From Stentor coeruleus (Eukaryota; Ciliophora; Heterotrichea; Heterotrichida; Stentoridae), in NCBI GenBank assembly GCA_001970955.1, contig MPUH01000035.1, positions 62,001 through 126,000 of the forward strand: a stretch of DNA of 64,000 nt. The letters are read 5' to 3'. The notes under the pieces are model-generated. The model did no database searches. It was given only the letters and a program-made list of their open reading frames with translations, and was not told the DNA's origin. The translations under genes and the position numbers were made by a program. How positions within the stretch are numbered: position 1 is the stretch's first letter; each line of letters starts with the position of its first letter. Below are positions 40,098-51,133 of the stretch, in pieces.

Positions 40098-43000
40098 ATG
40101 ATAATCCGTCAAAGAAACCATAGGACTATTTCATCCCAATGTGAAAGCGAAGACCAATCCTCATTAATTTCTAATCCCAAATCCAACTGTTCCTTTGTTA
40201 TACATACAAAATCAACTCCAAGAACTCAAAGGACGCCGGGCACTTCTTCAAGAATCAGGAATACTTATATCAACGAGTCTCGGATATCCCGGCTAACCCC
40301 AAAAAACCTACAATATGATCGTGAAAAGCTTTCTGAAGATTATTGGGCTTGTCGACTTCGAGCTTCAGTATTTGAAGAAGAAAACAACACATTGAAAACT
40401 CGTTTAGCACACTTGTTTCAAGAACAAGAAGCTGAAACTGATCATGAAATCCCAAAACTCAAAACAAAAATCAGGAAACTACAGAATTTTCTCATAGAAA
40501 AAGAAAGCGAAATCACATCTTTAAAAGGTAAAATCAAATCGTATAAAATTGCTGAATATGAAAATGATATTGAAAGCTATATAGATGAAGCGAATAGATT
40601 AAAATATTTACTTGAGAAAATCATGGGAGATCAAGGCGCTGTGCATTTTGGTGAATATGAAGGGCATAGATCACAAATGGCAATTGAACTTCAAGCGTTA
40701 CGTAAAGAGAACATCCAGTTAAGTAAATCTACAACACAAGCATTACACGAATTAGCTATTTTCAAAGGGAAACTGACTAATTTAGAAAAAAATAAACATA
40801 AAAAGTTCTTAAAGGCTAAAATACTTAAATCACAAGAAGAAAAAGATGAAGAAATGAAAGTTTTAGACAAAATAAACGAGGATTATATAAAAATAGAAAC
40901 TGAACTTAATGAGAAAATCAGCACACAAAGAGAAATCGGCAAGCAAAGTCTTTTAAAACTAGAAGAAAATGAAAAAAGATTAATCCATCAAGACAATATG
41001 ATAACAGACCTCAAGCAGAAATTTGAGAAATTCAAACTGGTCAGTAAAGCGAGAAGGACTCAGACTTTTATGCCATCAAAAATGCGAGAACAAGTATTAA
41101 TAAAATTGATGAACCCTCCAAGGCTTCTAACTAAAATCAATCAAATACTTAAAAGAAAAAAAATGCTTGTTACAGTTTTCTTATCTTTATTAGACAAAAA
41201 TAACAATGGGTTATTACATATAAACGCATTTTTTTCTGGGATGAAAGACTATGGGCAAAAAATAAAACCTAAACATATTCAAGAGTTATCAAAACTATTA
41301 GGGACAAGTTTTACTTATGTTCCTTTACGAAAGATTGAAGAAATGTTTGACAAGTATAAATATGATAATGAATATAAAAGTTCATCAAGTGAAGATGAAT
41401 CTCCTATAAGAAAAAAACCAATAAATTCTGTTAATTTACAAGCAACTCCTATAATTCAGCCTGTTACTGTTGTTCAGACTCCTTCTATAGTAGTTGAGGT
41501 TAAAAAAGAAGTTCAAAAATCCCCACCATCACCTGTTAAAGAAATAGAAAACAAAGTCATCCCAGCTGTGACAATAAAAGAAATTGAAGGGGTTTTAGAT
41601 GAGATTAAAGAGAAAATGTACTTATCAAAACTCCCAAAAAGTAAACTTATAGCCTCGGTTTTCGGGTATGATTTTGACCCAGATGAATGGATATCTATAA
41701 ATACTCTTATGGATTTTCTAACAAATTCTCATTTAAATTTACAAAGTGGCCCTTGTATAAGATTACTTGCAAGGTTTTTATTAGAATCTGAAGGGTTAAA
41801 AGGGATTAAAGAAAATGAAATCCCTAAGCTTAGAGGAACAATAAGGGCTATGAGTAAAAAACTTATCAAGGTTTTACCTTATTGGGAAGTTTTTTCTAAT
41901 AGCGAAATTGAATCTTTTCATAATATTCTAGATGAAAATATGAAAAAAAATTATAAAAGGGTTATTAAAGCTATTGAAGATATAGATAAAGGACAAGAGA
42001 AAAAAATTGAGTTTTTACGTCTGCAGAATATGCTCAGGAATCTGGACATAAACTTTTCTGAAAGGATGAATTTTTGGTTGATGATGGAATTGGGTGTTAA
42101 AACAAAACAAGATAAATTCGAATATACTAGTTTTCTTAAAAAGTTTGAAAATTATGAATCGAATATTGTTATTAATGAACCTGAGATTAGTATACCTGAT
42201 AATCCTATTTTACCGTATCAAGATTTAATTGGTGAGATTTTGAAAAATCTAGTTATGAAGGTTAATGAAACGAAAAACCCTTGTTTTTATACACTTGCCA
42301 CTATTTTGCCACAAGAAGAATTTATAAATTTATTATATACAATTGATTTGGTTATTCCTCCAAATATATTAACAGATATAATAGATGAGTTTTCTATAGA
42401 AACAAATGAGAATTTTACTAAAGGAATCGATGTAGAAAAGTTCGTAAAAAAACTTGAAGAACTTGGGTTGGATAAAAGCTTAAATGCAGAAAGTAAAAAT
42501 CCTGATAAAGAAGAATTAGAAGAAAAATGTGAAGAAAAATATGAAGAAAAATATGAAGAAAAATATGAAGAAAAATGTGAAGAAAAATATGAAGAAAAAT
42601 ATGAAGAAAAATGCGAAGAAAAATATGAAGAAAATTTTGAAGAAAATATTGAAGGAAAAGAACAGGAAAAAGATGAATATTGTGAAGAGTTTGAAGAAAG
42701 TAAAAATGATAAAGATTCTTGTGAGGATATTGATAATAAAGATGATAATGGAAATAAGTTTATATCGTCTTTGAATGAAGAAAATGATGATCTTTATAAA
42801 ATTAATGAGGAATTTATGGAAGAAAGTAATATTTTGAATCCTCCAGAACAGCATCAAGAAGTATACGAGAATGATTTTTCAAACAAATCTAGTCCAAGGT
42901 CGAAAGTTTCTCAATCATCTTCATTAAAGTCTTTAGAAAAGTTGGATATTGAAGTGAAATCTTCTAAAGAAAAATTAGTTGATTCTCATATTGAACCAGA

Positions 43001-43154
43001 AGAAGATATTAATATACCATCTGATCATGAGGATAGCCATATGTACTCAAATTCATTTGTCTCTCAGCCTGTTTTAGCTGAATCAACACTACAGCAAGGG
43101 AAAAATGAAACAGAGCTGGAGTTTATAGAATATGGAATACGATTAGATACTTAA
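40098..43154 (+). CDS. Large coiled-coil protein with degenerate EF-hand-like segments, 1018 aa
   Basis: I do not recognise the family. Residues 1-80 are Ser/Thr/Arg-rich; about 85-330 form a long coiled coil (ESEITSLKGKIKSYKIAEYE, then QSLLKLEENEKRL). A helical region about 345-440 contains an EF-hand-like loop (LDKNNNGLLHINAFFSGMK) with Ala instead of Glu at the last ligand position, so calcium binding is doubtful. A similar helical region spans about 490-720. The end is acidic and includes 11 tandem four-residue units of the EEKY/EEKC type (42519-42650) and a Ser-rich tail. The build suggests a cytoskeletal or basal-body protein; that is inference. The gene converges on its neighbour with a 66-nt spacer. 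Confidence 0.8.
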   Translation: MIIRQRNHRTISSQCESEDQSSLISNPKSNCSFVIHTKSTPRTQRTPGTSSRIRNTYINESRISRLTPKNLQYDREKLSEDYWACRLRASVFEEENNTLKTRLAHLFQEQEAETDHEIPKLKTKIRKLQNFLIEKESEITSLKGKIKSYKIAEYENDIESYIDEANRLKYLLEKIMGDQGAVHFGEYEGHRSQMAIELQALRKENIQLSKSTTQALHELAIFKGKLTNLEKNKHKKFLKAKILKSQEEKDEEMKVLDKINEDYIKIETELNEKISTQREIGKQSLLKLEENEKRLIHQDNMITDLKQKFEKFKLVSKARRTQTFMPSKMREQVLIKLMNPPRLLTKINQILKRKKMLVTVFLSLLDKNNNGLLHINAFFSGMKDYGQKIKPKHIQELSKLLGTSFTYVPLRKIEEMFDKYKYDNEYKSSSSEDESPIRKKPINSVNLQATPIIQPVTVVQTPSIVVEVKKEVQKSPPSPVKEIENKVIPAVTIKEIEGVLDEIKEKMYLSKLPKSKLIASVFGYDFDPDEWISINTLMDFLTNSHLNLQSGPCIRLLARFLLESEGLKGIKENEIPKLRGTIRAMSKKLIKVLPYWEVFSNSEIESFHNILDENMKKNYKRVIKAIEDIDKGQEKKIEFLRLQNMLRNLDINFSERMNFWLMMELGVKTKQDKFEYTSFLKKFENYESNIVINEPEISIPDNPILPYQDLIGEILKNLVMKVNETKNPCFYTLATILPQEEFINLLYTIDLVIPPNILTDIIDEFSIETNENFTKGIDVEKFVKKLEELGLDKSLNAESKNPDKEELEEKCEEKYEEKYEEKYEEKCEEKYEEKYEEKCEEKYEENFEENIEGKEQEKDEYCEEFEESKNDKDSCEDIDNKDDNGNKFISSLNEENDDLYKINEEFMEESNILNPPEQHQEVYENDFSNKSSPRSKVSQSSSLKSLEKLDIEVKSSKEKLVDSHIEPEEDINIPSDHEDSHMYSNSFVSQPVLAESTLQQGKNETELEFIEYGIRLDT
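42519..42650 (+). repeat. 12-bp coding minisatellite, 11 units (EEKY/EEKC)
   Basis: Eleven in-frame 12-base units of the form gaagaaaaatat, or with tgt at the end, encode Glu-Glu-Lys-Tyr/Cys. The last two units have drifted (EENF, EENI). Unit length keeps the frame, so copy number could vary freely between alleles. Confidence 0.9.
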
Positions 43155-43220
43155 CTCAATACAATTCAATAAATCATAAACCTAATTGACAAATAAATAA
43201 AAAAACTATATCTAAATTGA

Positions 43221-45104
43221 TTAATTTGAGGTTTTATGTCTATCTAAAGGCGTATTTCCTCTAGGAGTTTTTTGCCCATCCCCTTTAGGCGCATTAGATT
43301 TAGTAGATGGATTATCAAAAGATGAACTATTGCTAACTTGTTTCTGAATTCTAAAAGTTGGTGACTTTGATCTATCAATATTCAAAGCTGAAGGTCTTCT
43401 AACAATTTTATTCACAGGTGATACAACAGGAGTATTTGATCCTTTCCTATATATAGGAAGAGGTGATTTACCCCTAATATCATTAGGTATCTCTATAATA
43501 AGTTCATTTTTTTGCTTTTCTTCTATAGTTTGTTCTTCAGTTCTAACTCCTAAATATAAAATACTGAAATCTCTTGCCCCACGTTTTCCAATTGCCCTAT
43601 TAAATACTGTTTTTATAAACGCATCTAAAGTTACACCATCAAGACTACAATCAGAGTTTTTCATTAAAGCTTCATCATAAATTAAAGGATATTGATCTGG
43701 GAGAATTTTACTATCAAGTTTATAAATCATATCGTAAAATTCATTTTGGCTAACTTTAACTTTTTTGTAATTCTGGAATAATGATGTTAGAACAACTGTA
43801 TCTTTTAATTGAACTGCTTTATATACTTCTATTAATGCATCTAGAAAATGCCATTTTGAAACTGTTAAGCTTTCATCTTTGATTTTTTCTAAATAGGTTT
43901 TTAGATTGATTTTACTACAAAAAAAATCCCTGGAAATTAATGAGCCTTCTTTTTGCCCAAAGATTTTCTCAAGAACTTTTTGTTCGTTGGGTGTTAAGAA
44001 CATTTCTAAACATTTTTTAGTCCCTTCATAGATTTGATCCATAGAGATTTCGTTTTGTGATTCTACATCAAACATGAAGAATACAATTTCAGAAGTTTGA
44101 CCACTACGAACTATTTTGTTGCAAATTCTAAAAAGTAAAAACTCTTCTTCAGACATAAGTTTAGGTTTGAGTAATACTATAGTCCTAGTTCTCGAAAATT
44201 TATCATTTTCAAAAAGATTATGCACAAGGTTTATAGCGTCGATTATATGAATTTCTTCTAATCTTTTAATTTTTTTCCCTTGTTTTTTAGATGATATTAA
44301 CTTGTTTAAATCTATTCTAGCCTTAGTAATAAACAGAGCTAGTGTAGTTGGAACTGGTTCAGGGTCGAAGACTTGCAGTAGTTTACATATGATTTTCCCA
44401 TAACTATGGTTTTGATCTGAGAGTATTTTCAAAGATACCATCATCTGCGAAAGAGCTTTTTGGGCTAGTTTTTTTAATCCATATACTCTATTAAGATGGT
44501 CTATAAAAAAATCAGGTAGGGTACAAGGAGGTCGATTAGCTAAAGAATTCGCAACATCTGCTTCATATTTCTTATCCATCATTTCTTCAAAAAATCTAAA
44601 CACTGACGTAAATGCCATAGCAGTCTCAGTCTTTTTACTAAAATCAGTATATGATAATAAAGGATTTTCTTTTAAAACCAGTTTATTCTCCAATTCAATA
44701 ATATCCTTAGCCTCAGCAACATTTTTCTCACTGATTTTAAAGTCTTGCATATCTTCATCGGTACTAAACATTGTTATATCCCCAGATAACTCACTTCCAG
44801 ATAACTCGACAATATCAACCATTTTCCATCTGTCAATGAATTCTTTCAAATCAGCTTTGATATTTCTCTTCATAAATCTTAAGGTTGCTTGAAGTAAAGA
44901 TAGTTTATGGGCATTTTTCCAGTAATAAAGTTCCTTTTCTAAACCTGTATTTTGTACTTCGGGTATAGAGACAATAGTTTCTGGAATTGTAAATGAAGTT
45001 TGTGTAAAGGCATTACAGGTGATCTGTATTTAGAATACAATTTTTTTCATTGGTACTGAAGATGATAAGATAACTTGTTTTTCAGTACAGCAGAGTGCTC
45101 CCAT
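43221..45104 (-). CDS. EF-hand-like protein with predicted lipidated N-terminus, 622 aa
   Basis: The 5' part lies in two exons. The ATG at 45104 gives MGALCCTEKQVILSSS; a 15-nt intron at 45024-45038 (gtattctaaatacag) then joins MKKI to ITCNAFTQTS and on into the main frame through KELYYWKNAHKLSLLQ. Gly2 followed by two Cys is a classic site for N-myristoylation plus palmitoylation, so membrane attachment is likely (inference). The body is helical; one segment (FFMFDVESQNEISMDQIYEG) resembles an EF-hand with poor ligands. The C-terminal 100 residues are Ser/Pro/Lys-rich and basic (RKGSNTPVVSPVNKIVRRPS). I cannot name the family; EF-hand-bearing axonemal or cortical proteins are possible. It converges on the 1018-residue gene. 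Confidence 0.82.
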
Positions 45105-45564
45105 TGATATTAATTATTTTCTACCATAGTGATTAGTATTTAAAAAGTCAGTGGGTAAAAAGTTTTAAAAATTGTTTTGGCTTAGATGGTAGGGGTTTTT
45201 TTTGGATTTGGTGGGTTTAGACTAGAGATTTTTGGATGTTGGAAAATTTTTTTTTTGGTGTGGTTGATGTTGTGGGTTTGGCATTTTTTGGTGTTAGGAA
45301 AAGTGAAGATTATAGTGATGGGATGTTAATAAATATCTGGAAAAATTATATGATTTTTTGGGGATTGGCCTGTATAATTTTTTTATGAATTTTATGAGTT
45401 TTTGATATATCTAGCTGAATGATTTTTGCTATTTTTAATAAAACATTAGTTCAGAATTAAAATATCAGGATCTCTTAATATTTATCATTCTTTATCCTAC
45501 ACAGGCTTAATATTTGTTATTCAGTATTTCATCATATGATTCCTACATGCAACCTTAATATAAA
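45105..45564. other. Divergent promoter region
   Basis: It lies between the lipidated EF-hand-like gene (minus) and the phosphodiesterase gene (plus). The plus strand is strongly G/T-rich up to about 45390, then C/T/A-rich to the phosphodiesterase start. No gene is seen. Confidence 0.55.
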
Positions 45565-47808
45565 ATGAAAAAGGCTTCAGTCAAAGTCCAAGAAGTGACC
45601 TGCAACCGAACCCCAATCGAAAAATCCTGTATAAGCCTAAACTTCAACAACGAGAAACATGAAAACCTCTACAACAACGTAAATTTAAACATCATAAAAT
45701 TAGTTCAGAACAACCTAAACCAAAAACTAATGAAAACTCTTTATCAAGATCCTCAAACCAAAAGTATATCAAACGAATACAAAAACAACCTCATCTATTA
45801 TTACGTTTTTATCTTATCCTATCTAATAAGCCTAGGGGCATTTGCATTCTTACTCCACAACATAAACTACCTTTCAAAAACTCATCTAGAAATCCACATA
45901 ACCTGTCTTTCAATAATAGGTTTTATCTCAATTCTAACCCTTATCCTCTTATTCAAATCTCAAAAAGTGTTACTAAACAGCAGAAACGCATTTTTAATCA
46001 TAGCCAGTTGTTTAAATTTCTATTTAATTCTAGCTGATGAAAGGATTCTGCACAAATTCACTGGGGAAAACCTAAGCGAAAAACAGCTTCCATTATCATT
46101 AGGGCTTATTTGCACTATAGTCTTATCAAGAATTATCCTTTTTGATTACTTTTTTTATATTTTCATCCTTGGCACTCCAACTTTGATTATATTTTTTTCA
46201 TCACATTTAGCTATTTCTGGATATTCATCATATTCTATATTCTCCGAAGGATCACTTATAACTTTATTCATTTCTTTACAAATGATCGAATGTTATAGGG
46301 CAGATTTTAGAATCAAACAGATTTTCTATAGACGTGAACAAGAAGCTGTTGAAGATAGTAGCAAATTAACAAAAAAAGACTCTTTACCTATACCAGGTAT
46401 TAATACTGAAGTTGAAAATATTCTTGTAAAATGTAATACAATAACAAAAAACTTAAAACATATAAGCCAAGTTGTTATATACAAAGATTTAAAAAGATTA
46501 TTAAAAAAATCTTTAACGAATATTGATAAAATCAAAAGAAAAGTTGCACATGGAGGTTTTGAAACAGGAAGGGTTGAATTAAGCCCAGCATTAGATGATG
46601 ATGATCGTGTGTATATAACTCAGAATTTTTTAGGACTGAATTCTACTAATAATTTAAATCAACAAAGGAGTTTATTTGATTTAAGTGAAAGGGCTATTTC
46701 GTTTCCATTTAGTAGATATGGGGTTAATGAGTTAGAATGTATTTTAGCTGGGGTTGGTAAGAATTGGAGTTTTGATATTTTTTTTGTATATGAGTCTACT
46801 GGGCATAGTATTTCTATGGTTTCTAAGTATTTGTTGCAGAAGTGGAATTTTTTTGACAGCTATTTGTATGTGTCGAAAAAAGACTCGGAGAAAGCGAAAA
46901 TATTGGAGGAATTAGCGACGAAGTATTTTTCGGAGTTGGAAAGTGTATAGGATATTTAGGCGTATTTTCAGAATTTCTATCATAATGCTTGTCATGCTTC
47001 AGATGTTCTTCATTCAATGCTGTATTTTGTTTTAAACACCGATATAATAAAAAACTTAGGCTCTTTAGATTTACTAGCAGTAGTCATTGCCGCATTAGGA
47101 CATGATGTTGGTCATCCAGCTTTAACAAATAGATTTTTAGTGAATAATCGAGATACACTAGCCATACAATATAATGATAATAGCGTATTAGAAAACATGC
47201 ATTGCTCTTTAACATTTAGTATCATGAACAAGCCTGGGTGTAATTTTCTTGAAGATCTCAGCAGTTCAGAATGGTTTACATTAAGAAAACTTATTATAGA
47301 AATGATTATGGAAACTGATATGAGTAAACATTTTGAAATTTTAGCCAAATTCAGAACAAGGTCTATTGTGTTAAGTGATTTTAATATTAGTATCATTGAA
47401 GACAAATGTGCAATTTTGGCTATGGGGTTAAAATGTGCTGATATTGCTCATAGTGCTAAAGATAATGATTTACATATAAAATGGAGTAAACTAGTTACTG
47501 AAGAGTTTTTCGCACAAGGTGATATGGAAAAACAAAGAAAACAAACAGTTTCTATGTATTGTGATAGGGAAATAACGGATGTACCTAAAAGTCAAATGGG
47601 GTTTTTGAAAAATATTTGCCTACCTCTTTATGAAGTTTGGTGCAAATATTTGAATACTGAGGTTATTAATAATACAACTTTAAAATGCTTGAAGAACAAT
47701 TTGGCTTATTGGGAAAGTATGATTAAAAAACGTAAAGGGACTGTACTTATTCCAGTATATCCTACTGCGTCTGAGATGAATTTGAAACGACATCAGTCTG
47801 AGTTTTAA
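45565..47808 (+). CDS. Membrane class I cyclic-nucleotide phosphodiesterase
   Basis: It hydrolyses cAMP and/or cGMP. A 15-nt intron at 46945-46959 (gtataggatatttag) splits the gene inside the catalytic domain; spliced, it restores the class I signature AYFQNFYHNACHASDVLHSM. The 742-residue protein has about six TM helices in residues 75-240, a coiled segment, then the PDEase domain from about 400: YHN-x2-H, the metal-binding AALGHDVGHP near 508, CADIAHSAKD and the late SQMGFLKNICLPLYEVW with the invariant nucleotide-binding Gln. Polytopic N-terminal TMs on a class I phosphodiesterase are unlike most animal forms and suggest local cyclic-nucleotide control at a membrane, perhaps the ciliary membrane (inference). 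cAMP versus cGMP preference cannot be told. Confidence 0.95.
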
Positions 47809-47953
47809 TTTTTAGTTATATTATAAACTATATTTTGATTTATATGGTTTATAAGTTATTGATTTTATATAGAATTAGGGTTATTAAAAGATTAAATTTA
47901 TTAAAGAATATCGGAAAATAATAAACTTATAATTTCTTTACTAAACTATAAAA

Positions 47954-49219
47954 ATGAAGCTAAAGCGATTTTTACTAAATCACTACCCACCTGGTATCAT
48001 CCTAGAATTCCTCAATCCCAGCGGCCAAGTCGAAAGCAAATGTATCAACCTTCCAAACCTTAGTCTAAAAACCGATATCGACATCTTAGTAACACATATT
48101 TCACTAGAAGAGCCATTAATCACCCCAGACAAAAAACCTCAACTCTGTAAACTTATAAAAAAACTCATCAACAAACCTGAAAACAAACAAACTTTTTCCT
48201 TGTATAGAATCTTTAGACCCCATACTCTTCCACTTACAAATTGTAAATTTAACAAATTAGGAGATAAATTTATAACAGGTTCCTATGATAGAACATGTAA
48301 AATCTGGGATACAAATACCGGACAAGAGCTTGTAAGTTTAGATGGTCATAGAAACGCTGTATATTCAATGGCTTTTAATAATCGATTTAATGATCGTATT
48401 GCAACAGGATCTTTTGATAGAACTGCTAAAATATGGGATGCGAATAATGGTAATTGTTTACGCACATTAATAGGACATCAAAAAGAAGTTATATGTATAG
48501 ACTTTGATAGTAATGGATATCTATTTACTACAGGGTCTATGGATAATTTAGCTTTATTATGGGATGCAGAAACAGGTAAACAAATATATTCTTTTAAAGG
48601 GCATACTAGGGAAATTGTGTCTATAAAATTTAACACTGATGGGGATAAAATATTGACTGGGAGTTTTGATTATAAATCACGTATTTGGGATACAAGAACT
48701 GGAATTTGTGTTAGGGTTCTTGAAGGACATACTGGAGAAATCTCTAGTGCTCACTTTGACCCCTCATCAGAATATGTAGCTACTGGGTCTATTGACCGTA
48801 CATGTAAACTTTGGGATATTATAAGTGGCAAATGTTTTGATACTTTATATGGCCATACAGATGAAATTTTAGATATTACATTTAATTCTACTGGGACTAA
48901 ACTTGCTACTGCATCTGCTGATCATTTTTCTAGAATTTATTGCATTAATACTGGAGTTTGTTTAAATGTTTTAGTTGGACATGAAGGAGAAATTTGTAAA
49001 GTTGATTTTAATCCTCAGGGATCGAATATTATTACTGCTAGTTGTGATAAAAATTGTATTGTATGGGATGCAGATACTGGAGATTGCTTACAGGTGTTGA
49101 AAGGGCATACAGGTGATGTTTTTTCTTGTGATTTTAATTATGAAGGAGATACTGTGATTACAGGATCTAAAGATGACACTTGTATAATTTGGAAAGATAA
49201 GATTGATTTTGAAGAATAA
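47954..49219 (+). CDS. DAW1: Dynein assembly factor DAW1/ODA16 (WDR69)
   Basis: DAW1/ODA16 is the cargo adaptor that links outer-arm dynein to intraflagellar transport (through IFT46 in Chlamydomonas). The 421-residue protein has the family-specific N-terminus (MKLKRFLLNHYPPGIILEFL), which distinguishes it from other WD40 proteins, then eight WD40 repeats from about residue 90 (KFITGSYDRTCKIWDTNTGQ first, TVITGSKDDTCIIW last). Length is almost the same as animal DAW1 (415). No intron is seen. It starts 145 nt downstream of the phosphodiesterase on the same strand. Confidence 0.97.
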   Translation: MKLKRFLLNHYPPGIILEFLNPSGQVESKCINLPNLSLKTDIDILVTHISLEEPLITPDKKPQLCKLIKKLINKPENKQTFSLYRIFRPHTLPLTNCKFNKLGDKFITGSYDRTCKIWDTNTGQELVSLDGHRNAVYSMAFNNRFNDRIATGSFDRTAKIWDANNGNCLRTLIGHQKEVICIDFDSNGYLFTTGSMDNLALLWDAETGKQIYSFKGHTREIVSIKFNTDGDKILTGSFDYKSRIWDTRTGICVRVLEGHTGEISSAHFDPSSEYVATGSIDRTCKLWDIISGKCFDTLYGHTDEILDITFNSTGTKLATASADHFSRIYCINTGVCLNVLVGHEGEICKVDFNPQGSNIITASCDKNCIVWDADTGDCLQVLKGHTGDVFSCDFNYEGDTVITGSKDDTCIIWKDKIDFEE

Positions 49220-49514
49220 TGATATTAGTTTAGAAATTTAATATAGTTTTGAATTGATGATAAGATTGGAATATGAATTTTATATTAAGGTTTTTTTTTA
49301 TAGATGTTGGATTTATGATAAAATTTTTAGGGGGAAATATTAGGATTCGAGTTTCAGTATTTTATTAAAAAAATGTGGTTGAGATGAATAGGAAGTGAAT
49401 TTTATTAGAGGAATTGTAAAATATAGGATAATATTTGTCTGAAGAGAATGTGAAAAAATTAATACAAAAAAATAATTAAATTGAATTATGAATTCTAAAA
49501 TTATATACTTTATA

Positions 49515-50858
49515 ATGGACTTTGTGCATATTCTAGAGCAAGTTCCAACATGGAAAGCATCATCGAATACATACAAAGTTCAAGTAACAGACCCAGAAAA
49601 TTACCTAGCTTATATGGTAGAAATAGTCCCAATAAATCAACGCCACTTAGTTGATACAATTCATAAAATCCAACCATTGCTGTCTTGGACTGAAAATAAA
49701 AATTTTGCCAAGGTTTTATTAGCTTTTACATACGACCTCAAATACTTTATTCTTTATGAGTATTTTGAACAGGAAGATAGAATTATAACTTTTGATGAAG
49801 CTCAACAATATTTAGATAATACTCTAGATTCCTTAGACAAACTATATGAACAAGGGATTTATCATGGGGATATATGTAAAGAAAACTTAAAAATTACCCC
49901 TGATGGGATAAAAATTGTTGGTTGGAAGCTTCCTAAAATGCGGACTTTTGACCCAGAACCAGATCCTGATTGGTATCAAGTTGATAGAGATGGGCTCAGG
50001 CAGAGCCTGAGCGAAATAACAAAAATCCCTATAGAAGATTTTACTATAAAAGAAAGGCCAATAAGGGCAAAATTCATTAAAAAAGCAGCTAAAGTAGAAG
50101 TATCAGCTATAGAAGAAGAAAAAAAAGGAGTTTGGTTTATTAATGGGAAATTTTTAAAAATAGTTGATGAAAAAGGTATAAGTAAAACAGTTTTTGAATG
50201 CAAAATTCAAAAAGGGAGTTCCTTGATTATATATGATGGAGAAAATTACAGTCAAGAAGAATGTAATAGTCTATTCAAAGGAGAAATTGTGAACTCTGGA
50301 GGAGAAGATAATCCTTACACTTTTCAAAAATTATCATTAGTAACTCATACCTGGATACCATTATCCCCACTTCTCTTTCCACATAAACATCATACAAGTA
50401 TTATATATAAATCCCAGCTTTGGATTATAGGAGGTATAAATTCTTCATATTGTGAATATTATTCTGAAGGTTCTTGGAATCAAGGTCCATCTCTAACAGA
50501 ATCAAAAGATAATCCAACTTGTTCTATATATAATAACATTTTATATGTATTTTGTAAAGGAATTGAGAAACTTGTTGATAATGAATGGAGAAAAATTATA
50601 ACATTTGAATGGGTAGGATGTATGGGTATTATAGAAAGTTTAAATCGAATATTTATTCTAGGTGGAAGAACTTATTCAAATTATAACTCAAAAGTTCTTA
50701 TGTTTAATGAGGAAAATCATAATATTGAAGAATTCAAGGATGGAGATACGGGGATGTATGGGATGTTTGGGTATTTAGTTAATGGGAAACAAGTAGTTGC
50801 TGTGAATAATGGAGGGAGAGTTAAAATGGAAACACTTGTTAGAGATATTATACAATAA
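49515..50858 (+). CDS. Pseudokinase-like N-terminus fused to kelch-like propeller repeats
   Basis: The frame is open from 49488, but I favour the second ATG at 49515 (MDFVHILEQVPTW), which gives 447 residues. Residues 1-180 have a protein-kinase C-lobe flavour: ILYEYFEQEDR, LDSLDKLYEQGIYHGDICKENLKI, where HGD stands in place of HRD, then KIVGWKLPKM where DFG is expected. The Lys of the N-lobe is not obvious, so it is probably catalytically dead. After a charged linker, residues about 290-440 show kelch-like units (HTSIIYKSQLWIIGGINSSY, RIFILGGRTYSNYNSKVLMF). I know no standard family with this order. It may be a ciliate scaffold protein; that is inference. Confidence 0.65.
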   Translation: MDFVHILEQVPTWKASSNTYKVQVTDPENYLAYMVEIVPINQRHLVDTIHKIQPLLSWTENKNFAKVLLAFTYDLKYFILYEYFEQEDRIITFDEAQQYLDNTLDSLDKLYEQGIYHGDICKENLKITPDGIKIVGWKLPKMRTFDPEPDPDWYQVDRDGLRQSLSEITKIPIEDFTIKERPIRAKFIKKAAKVEVSAIEEEKKGVWFINGKFLKIVDEKGISKTVFECKIQKGSSLIIYDGENYSQEECNSLFKGEIVNSGGEDNPYTFQKLSLVTHTWIPLSPLLFPHKHHTSIIYKSQLWIIGGINSSYCEYYSEGSWNQGPSLTESKDNPTCSIYNNILYVFCKGIEKLVDNEWRKIITFEWVGCMGIIESLNRIFILGGRTYSNYNSKVLMFNEENHNIEEFKDGDTGMYGMFGYLVNGKQVVAVNNGGRVKMETLVRDIIQ

Positions 50859-51133
50859 TTTATTATAAATAATAGTTATTTATTTTAAATATCATATCAT
50901 AGTTTTCTTATCACTGTAATTTATATATAAAATAATCAACCTTAAATCCTAATCATTATAATAAATATAGTCTATACCAGAAATTTAAAATACTCTTAAA
51001 AAAAAAAATATACCAAATCTACCATAATCTCATATTATAACCGATCTTACAAAATATTCTCTTATATACACTTTAATTTAATTCACTTATCATTTCTTAA
51101 CCTAAATACCAAAATCACTATGCCATATTTTGA

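Noticed and set aside
42516-42857. A Phe-rich open frame antisense to the EEKY repeat.
   Set aside because: It is the reverse complement of the low-complexity Glu/Lys codons and has no features of its own.
30514-49219. A cluster of ciliary genes (CFAP20, EFHC1-like relic, DAW1).
   Set aside because: They are separated by unrelated genes and ciliary genes are common in a ciliate, so chance explains it.
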